From Cruorifilaria tuberocauda (lineage: Eukaryota > Nematoda > Chromadorea > Rhabditida > Onchocercidae): a stretch of DNA of 64,000 nt. The stretch's first letter is position 1. The number at the start of each line of letters is the position of its first letter. The translations under genes and the position numbers were made by a program. The DNA lies in contig JABVXU010000007.1 in assembly GCA_013365365.1 (NCBI GenBank), forward strand, positions 310,001 to 374,000, written 5' to 3'. A model generated the notes under the pieces. The model ran no database searches and was not told the DNA's origin. It was given only the letters and a program-made list of their open reading frames with translations. Below, piece by piece: positions 1 through 13,400 of this stretch.

Positions 1-1408
1 ATCGCAGCGTTTTCAATGCTCCGTTGGCATAAAGGGGAAATAAGTAATTTGATTTACTTTTACTATATTAAATAAAGTTTCTAAAATTATTATAGAACAA
101 GAAATTGTAAAGGCGAATGAAAGGATGGCCGCTGCAAAAAAAGAATTGTCCATTGCGAAGGGAATGCGGAAAAATAAGGAAGAATATGAATTATTAGCCA
201 AAATGATTGAAAAAGTGCCATCTAGGCCAGAGACTATGCGGTAAAAATTTTTCTTATTTCCTTTAAGCGAAGAACAGATTTTTATTGACTTATTAGAAGG
301 AACTAAGGCCTTGATTCGCAAAGGTGCCATTTTTACACTAATGTTTTCTTTCAAAGTTAAGATCTCATTCCGGAAACCAATTTAGTTTTGTTAAGTTTTA
401 TGCTACACAGTATAAAACCATTCATCGAAATTTATGCGTTTTCTCTTTCTTTAGAAAAAATTCTTTAAGTTTTCATTTGCACATGAAATACCAGCTTCAG
501 TGAACCTGATACAAATCCGAATAAGAACAAACGATTTTACTTCAATAACTGGACATTTTTTAATCCAAAAACTTCTCAAGATAGTTCTATACAATGAAGC
601 ATTAAGAAACTAACTGCAAGTATTTAATAGCTCCTTAAGATTTATTAATCCACATAGTTCTGAACCCTTATTTTAACACAAAAATATATCATAATGCTTC
701 CATGCTGACTAATTTTTTAATATGGCCTGTGAATATTTTAAAAGGTCGTGCTCATTTCTTCAATACTTATCGAATTATAGGAAATTAGAGATAATCAAAA
801 AGGAACTTGAAGAACTTCATGAGAAGCAACGAAATTTAGAAGCAAAGGTTTGTTTGTCATTGATTTTCTCAAATCCAGTACCTTGGTGTCATTAGAGAGA
901 GAGAGAGAGACGATATTGGAAAATATCTTAGGATGTTCAAAAAATCTTGCAATGTCTTTGGGTTGCCAAATTGATATTTAAGTAAGCTTTCACATTTGTT
1001 CATTCTCGCGAATTTGTTCTCCATCAGCGAGTTATGTTAAAAATAATATATAGATTCCCATGTCGCTATATATTTCAACATAATAATTATTCACACTTTA
1101 CCAGTTATCATATCAAAAAACTTTTAGCTTGCTGACCGACGTAATCACCTGCACGCTTTTAATATTATATTGGCAAATTTCTACCGATTTTTGAAAGGTA
1201 TTCTTTCAGTTCATACAGTCCATGCAGAAAATATTATAATTCTCGATCTTTTCTTTCATCGAGTTCTACTTGAATTTTTATTGCTTCCCGTAGAGACTTG
1301 AGCTAGAAATATATATCTCTAATTGTAGACGAAGAAAACGATGAAATAGTCAGTAGTGACGAGATCTTGGATGGTACGACCACGAATACGAGAAAAGAGA
1401 AAACTTGA
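1..1408 (+). CDS. THOC7: THO complex subunit 7 (THOC7-like), 3' part of gene
   Basis: The reconstructed exons are <1-43 (tentative), 96-240, 781-847, 1128-1197 and 1329-1408, with the TGA stop at 1406-1408. All junctions keep frame: the tentative first exon donates one base, 240 ends in phase 2, 847 in phase 0 and 1197 in phase 1. Recognition rests on the coiled-coil segment reading MRKNKEEYELLAKMI then RPETMRKLEIIKKELEEL, which follows the human THOC7 pattern (RKNRQEYDALAKVI, HETLKELEALGKELEHL). Next comes an RRNHLHAF block matching its RRKQFHVL, and an acidic DEENDE tail. THOC7 is a small coiled-coil subunit of the nuclear THO/TREX complex, which couples transcription to mRNA export. The N-terminal half lies left of the window. 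It converges on the PRL gene. The family call is firm; the exon at 1-43 is only a guess based on a good donor and an open frame. Confidence 0.82.
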
Positions 1409-2142
1409 TTTAATCTGAAGTTTTTGTCCTTTCCATACGGGTATTTTGTCAACATATTTGATCTTACAGTATCAAACTTACAGTATAACAAAGTATAAAT
1501 ATCAAAAAAGCTTGTCATATGTCGTGTATAAATCCAACAGTTGTCTGAACAAATATATTTTACACCGATATGGCAATGACAAACGCAAACATGCCCACCA
1601 CATGAACGAATCGGAATCAGTAACAATAGAATTCCTTGGCTCTCAAGAGACCCAGGCACTTAAAAATTTAACAAATAAAAATAAATTTGGTTCTGACAGA
1701 TCCAGTGGTAAAAAACTAGAGACTTTTCAACAGTTTATCTTGAGTGAACAGCATTGAGAAGAAAAAGCCAAAAATGACTGTGAATAAAAATGATGGTATG
1801 AAAACATCCGCGAAGCTTGCTTTTTAAGGCGTTGCTAGAGATAAACAGGGAGACAGTACTGGTCAGTGCTACTCTTACTACATAAATTTAAAATTTCATT
1901 TTCCCAGCAATTTCCCATCTTCAATTTTTACATGTTTCTCCAAAAAATATCTAAGTGGCGATTTCTTTTCAGATCATATAATTCTACAATATATTTCCTT
2001 CATCTTTCCTCTATCAAAATATGGGTATAAAAGGATGGCGAGTAGCCTATGTTCCAGGTTAAAACGATTCAAGGACTAGAATTCGAAATGCAGAAATGAG
2101 GTGAAGTAATGTGTTAAAATAAGACATCACATTGATAGTGAT
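1409..2142. other. Convergent 3' intergenic region between THOC7 and PRL
   Basis: This holds the 3' flanks of two convergent genes. AATAAA hexamers lie near 1674 and at 1783-1788 on the + strand and could end the THOC7 transcript. A + strand open frame (about 1446-1757) has no recognisable homology and no clear splice link, so it is not called as a gene. Confidence 0.55.
1783..1788 (+). terminator. Possible poly(A) signal for THOC7
   Basis: An AATAAA hexamer about 375 bases after the THOC7 stop. Another lies near 1674. In such AT-rich DNA the hexamer is common by chance, so the assignment is weak. Confidence 0.3.
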
Positions 2143-3723
2143 TTACATCAGAGAACATTTTGCTGGCTTTCCCTCCACATCGTACCGCAATTTTCGTAGT
2201 TGCCCTGTTGGTTTATATTTTTGAAGAAAATTCAACTGTTTCTGATTAAGAGCGCCTCGTCTATGTCTGAAATAGTGTTTTTATCGTAATGACTGCAATA
2301 CCGTTCATAACTAAAAGATGGAAAAACCTTCCATTTCTTTTCATCAATTTCTCAAAGAATTCAACGAGATTAAAGTTTTAGTGAATAAAATTCATAATAT
2401 CAGTGAGGCGTTCGTCATATTATCATACATTATTTTGTCAGATATAAGTTAAAAAATTCCAGTAAAAAACCGAGACTTCTTTTCACATCACTGATGGATT
2501 GATCTTTCCACTAGATTCATCTAAAATTCTTATTTATTTCACACTCACTAAACGATAACTGGAAGTAGAAACATACCGCCTGATGAGATCAACAGCATCT
2601 TCGTATTTCATACCAGCCTCCATAAGCGCGATAGCTACAAGCACTGGAGCTCGACCCAATCCTGCTACACAGTGCACAGCAATACACTGATTTGGATATA
2701 GTTTGAAACTTTCTTTTGCTAAAGATAACCACTTGGTGATCAACTGAAAATGAACATTTTCATTGAACTACAAAAAAATCGTCTTGGACTTGTGGATAAG
2801 TTCATACATGCAATATAATGAATATTTTACGAATTTGATGGTGCTATTAACTTTCTCTGTGAAATCAACATCTATTTGATTAAGTGAGAAAATTATTCAG
2901 AATGAATTTAAAACATTCCATTCAAAAAAGTACGTACAACTAAAACGAAACAACTTAAATACACTGTTATCTCTACTTAATCGGAAGTAACTAAGTTGCA
3001 GAGAATTTATCAAATTCTTTCGTTTCAAAGTAAATAAAAAATAACCTCAGGAGGCGGTGCGCTACCATCATCGAATTCCCAATCGAGTACATCAATACCA
3101 TTCACGGTTAATGGTGTCGTTGCGTACGTTGGTTCACACACCCTAACTACTGCTCGAGCGTTATGCTTCCCGAGTTCCTAAAATTTCGGATATGTGATAA
3201 CGGACTTTATTTAAAGAATTCCAGGTTTTTAATTCATTTTCTACTTGTGAAAAGAAATTGGTGAATCAGAAATATTAATAAAAAGCAAGGTTCGTAACGT
3301 TCCGTTTCTAAATTTTTTTCTCAAAATTTACATCAATAAAAAAATCATTAGTCACTGCACCTCTGGAGTTGCAGTATGAATAAAACTTTTTTTAGCAGTA
3401 ATTATGACGATCACCATTAATTCAAAGATCTTATGTTTTGTGTAATTTATCCTTCTCGAACTTATCACAGCTACTAAATAAAAATAAGACATAAATCTTG
3501 CAAAAATTTGAATGAAAACTATGACTTGAACGAAACTCATGTATTTAAAACGGTTGGAAAAAAGAATAACTTCGATATAAGTGTTGATTGTTAAATCAGA
3601 TGGTCGATCAGTGATTAAAAACCTCATTCTGCCATACTGAATTTCGCTAGGTGCTGGCTTGAAATATGCTGGAGTTGGTCGTTTGGCAGCTGATGATTCC
3701 ATCCTCCTTTCTCCTGCTATCAT
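2143..3723 (-). CDS. PTP4A (prl-1): PRL/PTP4A-type prenylated protein tyrosine phosphatase
   Basis: Four exons, all in frame: 3571-3723, 3046-3177, 2577-2743 and 2143-2266 (stop TAA 2143-2145), giving 191 residues against 173 in human PTP4A1. The general acid lies in DWEFDDG (Asp87). The signature HCVAGLGR gives the catalytic Cys120 and Arg126. A second cysteine in VRVCE (Cys65) corresponds to the redox partner cysteine of vertebrate PRLs. The protein ends in CSLM, a CaaX box whose final Met predicts farnesylation, preceded by a basic stretch. PRLs act at the plasma membrane and endosomes and bind CNNM magnesium transporters (family knowledge). The first ATG after a TTACAG acceptor at 3781-3783 is at 3723; a second in-frame ATG at 3702 would give 184 residues. 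I see no damage: every key residue is present. Confidence 0.95.
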
Positions 3724-3780
3724 AACTCACAATGGGCACAAATTGCTATACGCAAAAAGCGTTCGTTTTCCTCTTTCAAA

Positions 3781-3783
3781 CTG
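3781..3783 (-). promoter_or_regulatory. Probable trans-splice or 5'UTR acceptor of PRL
   Basis: On the minus strand TGTTACAG ends here, leaving a 57-base leader before the first ATG at 3723 with no upstream ATG. Nematode mRNAs often receive a spliced leader at such a site; a cis-spliced leader intron would look the same. Confidence 0.4.
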
Positions 3784-4711
3784 TAACAGAGTACTTATAA
3801 TGAGTTGCAATATTAATGATAACGACAATGAGGACAGATGAAACTCCTAACATAATATGGAATATAATGGGGTAAGAATTTATGTAACTTATATGTAAGG
3901 AAGCAACCGAAAGATATTTCCGTTAAGAATCAAGTTTCTTTCTGGAAACAGTTTTCTTTCTTCTCAGAATTTTTGTATTTTTCCTAAGGGGAGAGGAGAA
4001 AAGAAGTGCCTAAAAACTTTTAATCTGTTTGATTTTGCTTCCTTTAATAATAATAATGCACCTTATTTTCGAAGCCACACAGTTACCGAATAAATGACTC
4101 CACCAGTAAATATACCTGAAAATAAAGCTGCACAGAACTGATAGGCTTAATGTCCGTTTTCTTCCATAGAAATAACATGTTCAAGATCAACATCAACGAA
4201 TTCACCATAAGAAAATGCATTTCAATGATACTGCACTACCTGATAATGGCTGCAAAGACTAAAGAGCATTAGAAGAATGTAAAAAAGGGCAGAATTTTCG
4301 ATATTATTGATTGACAACTGAAATTTATAAGTTCCATAAAACAATTACTTATAATCATAATATTAAAGACGATTTATGTATCTTTATGTTTAAGAAATTA
4401 ATCTACAAATAATTTTGTAGATAAAATTTTAAATTCAAAAAAGTAGCGACATAAAATATAATATGTAGTTGACGTTTATTATTTGATAGCTGTTAGCCTA
4501 GAGATTTTTATGTTTGAAAATAATTAAAAAACATCATACTGCAATGGCATATTTTATATGCTGATTTTTATTTCTCAAAACATTTCTCATTTATCTGGAC
4601 TACGAAAAAAAAATTTTTATCAATAAAGTAAATCTCAAGAATGCAATAAAGAATATTCAATAGTTCTTCTTCAACAGCAAAAAAAAGTTACGAATGTTAT
4701 ACGAAATTGAT

Positions 4712-4783
4712 AGCGTGACGTTAGAATAAAACAGCTCATTTCCTCTTAGCGTGACGATAGAATAAAACAGCTCATTTCCTCTT
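4712..4783. repeat. 36-bp tandem direct repeat, two copies
   Basis: Two adjacent 36-base copies (4712-4747 and 4748-4783), each starting AGCGTGACG and ending TTTCCTCTT, differ at one base (T versus A at the tenth position). The near-identity implies a recent tandem duplication in non-coding DNA upstream of PRL. Confidence 0.9.
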
Positions 4784-7700
4784 TTCTTTCTCCGCATCCT
4801 CCTTTCAGTTGTGGAAAAAATTTGGAAATTACGGAGTGTGTCTCACTCAATTCATTATCCAAACACCAAAGTGCAGCTTCAGTCCAACGAAAAAATTGAA
4901 CCATATCAACTAAAGAAATATGCATGTAACAGGAAGGAATAAAAAAAACCAAATATTCGAACACGAGACAATGCATTCTTCCAGCGGTATTATGCTATAC
5001 AGTGTTAGCAACAGAGAGAGGAGTTAACGAAAGTAAGAAAAATGTTAGAGATGAAAAAAAAGGACAAAAAAAAAGAGAGCGAGGGAGAACGGATATTTAA
5101 AATTGACCTTGGCAGCACTCATATCACCTTTAAGATTATATTTCTTATCGGTTGCAAAAAAAAAAAGTAACAAGTATGAATCTGATATAATTAGTGATGT
5201 AAATTTCTTCATGAAAAATGATTTAAATCACTAATGACCTGACCTCAATTTCAGTAAACTATACTTACTAATGCAACTAAGTGCTTCTAGCTGCATTTGC
5301 AGCTAAAAAAAAAATCAGTATAAAGAGACGTTTTCACGTAAGCCAACAGATCATGGATAGTGTTCAAAAGATTGTAAGTCACTAAGTATTGTTGCTAATT
5401 TTACTGTGGACATTTTGAGATTAAAGTTGCAAATTCCTTCGACAACGGTGTTCGCCCTCTCAGCAAAAAAAAATCTTTACCACACAAAGGTTCAACTCAT
5501 CAATATTTCGAAGGTTATCCAATGCAATGACCGCTTAGTTAGTTAAAGAGAGCTGCTTTGCCATTTACACCTAACAGTTACCTAATATAAAATATTGTTT
5601 GTTGTAACTGTCGTAAACCAGTATTTGTTGTAAGCTTGCTGATGTCCAGAAGCCGGCTTATTCGCAAATTTAAAGTTATCTCATAAAACAGTCATAAAAA
5701 AACGCTAGTCTTTGGTTGACACGAAGTAAATCTTAAGAAATTTTAGGAGATATGGGCAAGGAATTAGATTTCGAAATATTTTGAAGTTAAAATTGATGAA
5801 ATAAATTATAGCTATTCCTCTTCTATCCAATTTAACTAAAATTTCCGTAATGTTTTATAGAATGAGAGCTAGGACTGATTAAATCGATGAACATTTCTGG
5901 CTTGCATAACACTTCACATAATGATGCAAAAGTACAATAATAATGTTTTCAAAATGAACTTCAGTCCACAATCATTATCGCAGAAGACAATAAGTAATAT
6001 ATAATTCATTTGATATATCAAACTATAATGGGGAGTTGCAGATGATGATATATCACGTATTAAAGTAGCTTAACGACCTATGAGAACGATCTATATAAAA
6101 CCAACTATAATGCATTTTGGAACTTCTCACATAATTCCAGAGAACCGGCAAAACAATGCCAAATTCATACTGTAAATATTTCCATGTAAACTGCCTTCCA
6201 TTAAGTTCATTACATGAATTTAATTTTTAGCATAGCTAAACCCTGAATTTACAATAACTTGGTTGAAATACACCGAAGATCTTACGCTTGAACTTTTAAA
6301 GGACTACCATCATGCCGAAGTGCAGTACGTGCAACATCACTTATATTACCAGACGTGTTCCAATGAATATCTAACTGTCCTACTTCTATTTTTTGCATTA
6401 AGAACATTTTACTTCACCATAGGAGATTTGTTTAACAATACAAACTTGGAACTTGAGTACCGAATAACTTTTTTCTCAAAATAAAACTGACCTGAGAGCA
6501 GCAAATGAAAAAATCGTGTGTTAAAAATAATTTTTCTCAATAATCCAGTTGCTTAATTATTGCATCGGCGCAAAGAGAAAAACATCCACCGCAGCCAAAT
6601 TTCACTTGACGCAAGAACACGTAGAACTCAGTAGTGCTGTGCTCGGCAGTATTCTCCAACCTCTGCGTTTAGGCTGCAAGAAGTTTAATACTAATCAATT
6701 CAATTTTAAGGCAAAAATGGATTATTAGTATAAATGGTTTCTGATGAAATAATAAACTTTACAAAATTAATTATATTATCAACAGCGAATGAAGGATAGA
6801 ATGGGTGACTTTCTCCATAGTTAATTCAAAAGAAGTAAAAAGACTAAGTACAATGTGTTTCAGTTAAGCGGATACAAGTTGCTTCAGTCACATATTCCTC
6901 GCACTTTTCAACTTTGCCAGTAATAAAAAAGGAAAGTATTAAAAATGACGTTTAATTAACTTGAGAAGTCACCAACGTACCTATTCAAAGAACAAAATGC
7001 TGTGCAAAACATCCAAACAGAATGATTGATATCAAATGCATGAGACAATCCGATTTTTCAGCTTTTTCCGACATAATATCCCAAAATTCAAAGAGGTCAA
7101 AGTGAAGTTTAAAGAAAGCTGGAACTTAAATGGAAAATAGCTGAGATATAGATAACGCTTTTAAAAACGATTTTGCAAGGAATATAAATGAAAAAGAGTG
7201 GATTAATGATGCTCTTTTTTTTCTTAAATCAAAAATTTGAAAAACACTGACCAAGAGAAAATACCTACTGAATAGATTCTTAAATCACATAGTGACAATC
7301 AATAACAATCTCAAAAACCGATAATATCATTTGCAGTCTCTCGCTCAAATAGGATTATAAAACTCTTGAAATGATAGGTCACAACTGAAAAAAAATAGAA
7401 GGAAAAACAAATAGAATAGATGTGTCGTCATTATTCCCTTCAGATTATATTTCTTTTTATTTTTACGAAAACCAGCAACAATTACGCCAAATTATCGCAT
7501 GTTTTGCGTAGCACTGAATTCTGTTACACTTTCGCATATAAGAAAAATGATGGAAAGATTTCATCTGCTACGAACAAAAATCATCTTTCATGAAAAAGCG
7601 ATTCACTACGACGGCCATTATTGCCATTATTTCAATAACATACTGAATCTCGTTTGAATTGTTACACAGAAAATGAAGGAGTGATTGTTGAAAAAGGAAA

Positions 7701-10321
7701 CCTTTTTTTGTTTTTTCAAACTGATTTCCCTCCTCCTTTTCCAATTCACTCTTTCGCTTTACAGTTTTCGAATTGAACTCTATGGAAATGCAAGGAATAG
7801 GGAAATTGAAACATCAACAAAATTTTTAAAATTTCATTGGAAATATTGCTTATAAGAGTAAAACTTCTTAGCTCGCTGTTTTCTGCTATATTTCGCATTG
7901 ATGGAGAAAAAACGTAACGATAACCTAGCAATGAGACACCAAACTACTCAGTAATGAAAGGGAATCATTACGGTTTTACATTAACAAATTAGTCCATTTT
8001 ATCAAATGGATAAATTGGAAAAATTATAATAGGAGTAAAATGTATTCATATTTTTTTTTATACTCTACAGTAAAGTTGGAAACATGACAAAGTCACGCTA
8101 CTCATGTCTCTTTTGAAAATTAAATGGAAACGAAAAAGATAACTGATCAACTAGAAAAAAAAACTTGCTGAATCAACTTCTAATGTCCACCGAACAAATT
8201 GGACCTATTAGGCAATATCAGGTGATGACAGATTTGTTTCGGTTGTAGCTAAAAATGAAAAAATATATTCAAAACAATTTTTAACTTCGAAATAACTTTT
8301 TATTCGATAAATGATGTCACATTTCTCATTGAACATAAAACAAAATGGTCAATTGTCAAACATCCGCATCTTTAATGCAATTTAATATTCAGCACAATTA
8401 TGGTTGACTTATAAGATGATAGAGATATACTTATAAGATGGCGTCATACGAATTAATATGATAAGAAAAAACATTTATTTAAAAGGCAGTCCAGCGGACG
8501 TCATTTTGAATGTCTATTTCCGTCACATTATATATATTATCTGGAAGAGGTTCAAACCTTATTTCTCTTTAACATTTCGTCATTATCATCGCTGTCAGTA
8601 TATCTAATATCTTTATAACTTTCAATTAATTAAAAAAGAGAAAGGAAATAAATCTCATGATTTATCAATATTAGATATGAAATTTAACATATAAGAGATT
8701 TTCTTTAATTTCCGTAGTGCTACGATATTAAAATTATTTTCATTACATATATGTAATACGTAGACATAAGTTCATGGAAAATTACCCCGATAATTTTCAA
8801 TCATTAAATATAAATGATAATAAACTTTTTTGTAAAGAGATAGCAGTTTATAATAAGTGTGCAATCTTTGAGTGTAAGACAGTTGAAAAAAACAGAATAC
8901 ATGAATCCGCTTTACTCTTTAAGCAAGCATCGATTGTTTTTTCTCAAGCAAAGGACTATAATAAAGAAATATTCCTAAGCATAAAACATATATCATCTCG
9001 AAGTATTATAATGGAAAATAATAATGACTTGTAGAAATCCTTCTGGTTTTAATTTTTTTTCGAAAGTTTCACCACGCTTCTAGCTTTAATTAAATTGGAA
9101 AAAATGATCAATGAAAACTAGACAATATTTATCCAAAGAAAAATCACTCAATAATCTTCACATTAATGCTGTATTTATTCATGTAACCCTGCAATGGAAA
9201 TCACTTTTTTCAAGTGACTATTTCTGTCAAAACAAGCTACCACACATTCTCCGACTGAACTGAAATGCAGCTATAAATTTTGAGTCTGAAATGCCCTTCA
9301 GTAAAGCAACATGATATTCATTACTTCCCAACTGCTATTACTAATAGAGACGTCAGCTAACACAACGGTTTGTAGTTTCGATGCGAGAGGAGATACTGTC
9401 TGTGGTGATTTCTAATTATAAAGTAGAAAAAGATAAACAAGCCAAAAATACCTGAAAACCCTCTGCAGTGAGTAAATAGTAACTACCATTCCACAATCGA
9501 TTTATTTCCACGTGACACGTATCCAAATGCGATACGAACCAAAAAATTTTCAAAATTGAACTGAAATTGAAAGAGGAGCAAGCCGATTTCGGTTTTATCG
9601 GCGTACTCTGAAAAACAGTTTCCTAACCAAAAATGAGCAGTTATATTGGCATAAACGAAAAGAAAAAACCGTGCGGTTAATATATATAATATATTATACA
9701 ATATATGAATTGAAAAGACATCAATTCAAAATATTTATACATGGATAGTATTAAGTAATCAAACAATGAAATATCTCAAAAAAGTTACTGTCAGATAATA
9801 TATAAAGATGATCATGTTTTCAGTTGAGCATTAATTTATTAATTTAGAACACTCTAACAAGCATTACTTGGCAGTAATCGATGCTTATTTATTTCGAGTA
9901 CCTAATGATGATTAAAGGTATAGAGATATGGCAGTAAATTACAAGAAATTGAATGATCCTATCTCTAGGAAGGTGGATAAATTTACGAATATTTTATAAC
10001 GTGTGAACTTTATGATCAATGATCAAATTCCTTGACCAAAAATGAATAAAGTTGTGATCTTCTCGATAATAGTTCATAATCAGTAACAAGAGAAATAAGT
10101 GCATGTGAAATCAATGATGAGAAGTGAAATGTATGATAATAGTGAGTTACGGCATACGCATTATATTTCTCTTTTACAAACTAAAGAAACAACAGCCGTA
10201 CAACTATCAGATTAGTGTGCTTAAACATCCAGTCTTTACTCACTGAGCATGATAACACTCAATTCACAACGAAAACCGGTTGATGACCGATCCATCCCTC
10301 ACTTCTTTATAGATTTGTATG

Positions 10322-10432
10322 CGAATTAACGCAGCCCAAATGGATGTTAATTGTGTCGGTGGTGCGTTAAGAATGGTCGCTCCTTCCGTTCTATTAATTA
10401 ATCAGATAAGATGGGACGGAATTCCTCGATAG
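10322..10432 (+). other. GC-richer island with a short unrecognised ORF
   Basis: Within a locally GC-richer stretch (about 10260-10450) an ATG opens a frame of 37 codons ending at the TAG in CTCGATAG. It contains the peptide GGALRMVAPSVLL, which looks protein-like but which I cannot assign. A GATA-type motif (AGATAAGAT) and several TTAATTAAT-like sites sit in the same block, so a conserved regulatory element is an alternative. Ends are approximate. Confidence 0.2.
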
Positions 10433-13400
10433 ATCAATTGAATTAGTAATTTGATGGGAAATTCGATGTCATCACGCTTCGCAGTGATAAAAGTGAGAAA
10501 TCATAAAATATCGATCGAATATTCCATTCACACTATTACTGTCACTCCCGAGATTTTCCATCATATGTTGAAAAAATTCGTAAAAGGATAAAAAACATTT
10601 CCAATCAATTATAAATAATAGAATAAGATGGAAATACGATGGGTAGCAGTTAAAGAAAGTAAATACTTAATTTTAGATGAAATAAAGTTAAATTAATGAA
10701 TAGTTTTGAAGGGAAGAGAAGAGAATTGAATGACTCCGTGCGTGACGAATACCTCTCTCCTAATAATGCCATATTGTATGAAGAAAACGAGTTAGAAGCG
10801 GGAGGAGTAGACGGGAAATTTGATTGTTTAGCAGATGGTGAAGCAAGCCATTAAGCTAAAGTTAGCTCGCCTCTTAACCACATAACTTCCTCTCTTCCTG
10901 TTCCTGCCCCTTTCAGCAACTTCCCTTCCTCTCTCTCTTTCTCTCTTCACATCTCTCGATTTCAATCTCTTATATTTCATCATATAAGCCTTTTTACTGT
11001 TCTTCCAATTTATTTCACTGATTGGCAAAAGCTCTCTCCCTTTTCCCTCTTTCCTTTTCTCTTGCACCTCCTTCCTTACTCAATTTTCGATCTACCGCTT
11101 TTTCCATCACTTCTATATCCCGGTGAAATTCCCGGATTTATTGAGATTTCTTGAGTTATGTCTGAAGATCAATCATGACAGTTACTAATTTGCCAAATAC
11201 TTGAAATTGTTAAACAGGCATGATATCTATTAAATTAAATATTTTATCAATTCAAATAAAAAGTTTTTTGAAGTAAGTCTTGTTTTTTCTTTTCATTATT
11301 ACACCATCTTCTTTATTTCTATATTTGTTTCTCATTTATAGTAATTTACATTGATCATAGTGATCGCTTAAAACATTCATGAAATTGGCAGAATACTGCA
11401 TTCATTCAAATTTAGATGAAAACAAAAACTCAAAGAACTTTTAGAGTGATCAAATCAGTACATTTTACAAATTAATAAATGAGTAAAAGGTTAAATTTAA
11501 ATTTTGATTATGATACTTATTGTGGTCCGATCATGACCTTCTTATCCTCTATTAATTGATGTATTTCAGGTCTATGCAGATAATACAAGTGATAAGTAGG
11601 TAGATGATGATCATAAGGAGAAAACATTTAACTTTGCAAACCTATGAATATCTATCATTTTCATTCAGTATGGAATGATAAACATTGACAGGAAATAAGT
11701 GTTTGAATATTCAATCGTAGATGATTAAATCACAAATAGATAATAAAATGGTAAATTAAAAATTGAAAAAATCGCTAAAATCAATGAAGCTTGAAAGAAA
11801 GTTAATCTTTTTTTTTCATTCATTTCTTGCAGATGCGTTGTTGTAAGAAATTTAAGTAGCTTTTAAGTTTAGGCTAGAATCTGGGAACAGAAGGTCAAGT
11901 AGCAACCTCAATCTTTGAAATTGAACTTTGGCTTATGATTGGCAAGTGATATGTGACAACATTTCAGTAATTTTTTTTTACACAGGAATATTATTAGGAA
12001 ATTGATTTTAAGGAACTTAAATAATAAAAAAAACTAGAACTTAAAGTTCACCGGTTTCTTTACTTCGATTAATAGTTCATCAGAAATCACTTTCTTATTT
12101 TTCATTTTTCTTTTTGCTATCTATTTCTATAAGCTAGGTCTTAATTACTAGTCTTGATTAATGCAGCATAGAGGAAAAAAAACTAATCAATTTTCACAAG
12201 GTATTCATTTACTGCTTTTTGAAATGTAAGCAAAGAATTTAAAAAAAGTGCTGAATCCAACTTCTCAGCTATTTCTGAGCTATACTTCGAAAAAAATCAG
12301 AATAAATAAACAATTTTATTCATATGGTAATTAAGAGTAAGTATAATTTAAAAATGCAGTTATGACTGTAAAACTATATGTCTAGATTTAAATTTTGGTA
12401 ATTATTTATTTGTAGAATTGAAAAGTTAGTGACAACAGATATTTATTAATAACAAATGATATTAGTGATAGTGATCATTATAATTTATTTTCCAAGTAGT
12501 AAAATATAAATAGCTTATCGTAAATAATTTTTAAAAAAATTAAGAAAAAAAGGAAAAATGAAGTAATCGAGGAAGTTCGTCGCAAATAATTTTTTCTTAT
12601 GCGACTACTTATGCTTTTACGCTTTTTAGCAACAAACTTTATCCTATCCTTTACGAAAATAAGCCAGTATAAACAAAAAAATTGGGAGTAGAAGATCTAA
12701 ATTGATTAACTGCTTACCAAATAGACTTTTAAATAAACTTAGGCTTAGACTTAGACTTATCAAGAGGAATATAGGAACTTCACTGACTCTGCTTTACATA
12801 ACTAATGAACGATCATGCGAACTACTATACTATACTATGCAAACTACTATTCTTCTGAAGACGATAAAATAATTAGCTTTAAATGGAAATAACTCCTTAA
12901 TATAACATGGACTAGAACGAAAATGAGAAGTTAAAAGCTTCATGAAATTCAAAAACAAACTCACAAGGTTGTAAAGTTCGACCTAAATTTTGAAATTTAA
13001 TGAAAATTTCTTATCAAATGATTTATTCCTCCGATGAATTTACTTTAAAATGTTTCACTATTTTATGCAAATACAATACTGCTAGAATTATTCAGTGATA
13101 AAATTCCTTTTTGTAAGTTTAATTATAGATCGATTATCATTTTTTCTCATATCATTTTGTTAAACTCATTCATCCTAAAAACTTTTCTATTTCTTACCTA
13201 AATTAACATTAATTTTTGATGTATTCTTTTTAATGCAATATGATAATAATAATTTCACAAAAATAAAGAATGACAAAACTTTGCTTTTATGATTTTCATG
13301 AAATTTACAACGCTTTTATTGCTACAAAATACTTTCTGTAGAATGAAGTTATAAGAAAAAAAAAGTGACAAGAAAAACTGTATTAAAGTAAATATTAAAG

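Noticed and set aside
1210..1239. Alternative THOC7 last exon after TTTCAG at 1209
   Set aside because: It would end in a few codons at TAA. The exon pair 1128-1197 and 1329-1408 matches the family C-terminus far better.
1303..1659. 118-codon minus-strand ORF
   Set aside because: It runs antisense across the THOC7 terminal exon and has no family or splice support.
1446..1757. 103-codon plus-strand ORF after THOC7
   Set aside because: No homology recognised, it lies in the likely 3' flank, and no junction links it to THOC7, whose own stop gives a normal C-terminus.
8540..8560. GGTTCAAACCT resembling a tRNA B box
   Set aside because: No A box, acceptor stem or cloverleaf could be folded around it.
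8774..9034. 86-codon plus ORF
   Set aside because: Such lengths are expected a few times by chance in DNA this AT-rich, and I saw no domain, splice site or context.
9483..9701. 72-codon minus ORF with hydrophobic start
   Set aside because: No family recognised; compatible with chance.
10828..11067. 79-codon minus ORF rich in Arg, Glu and Lys
   Set aside because: It is a translation of a polypyrimidine/polypurine tract.
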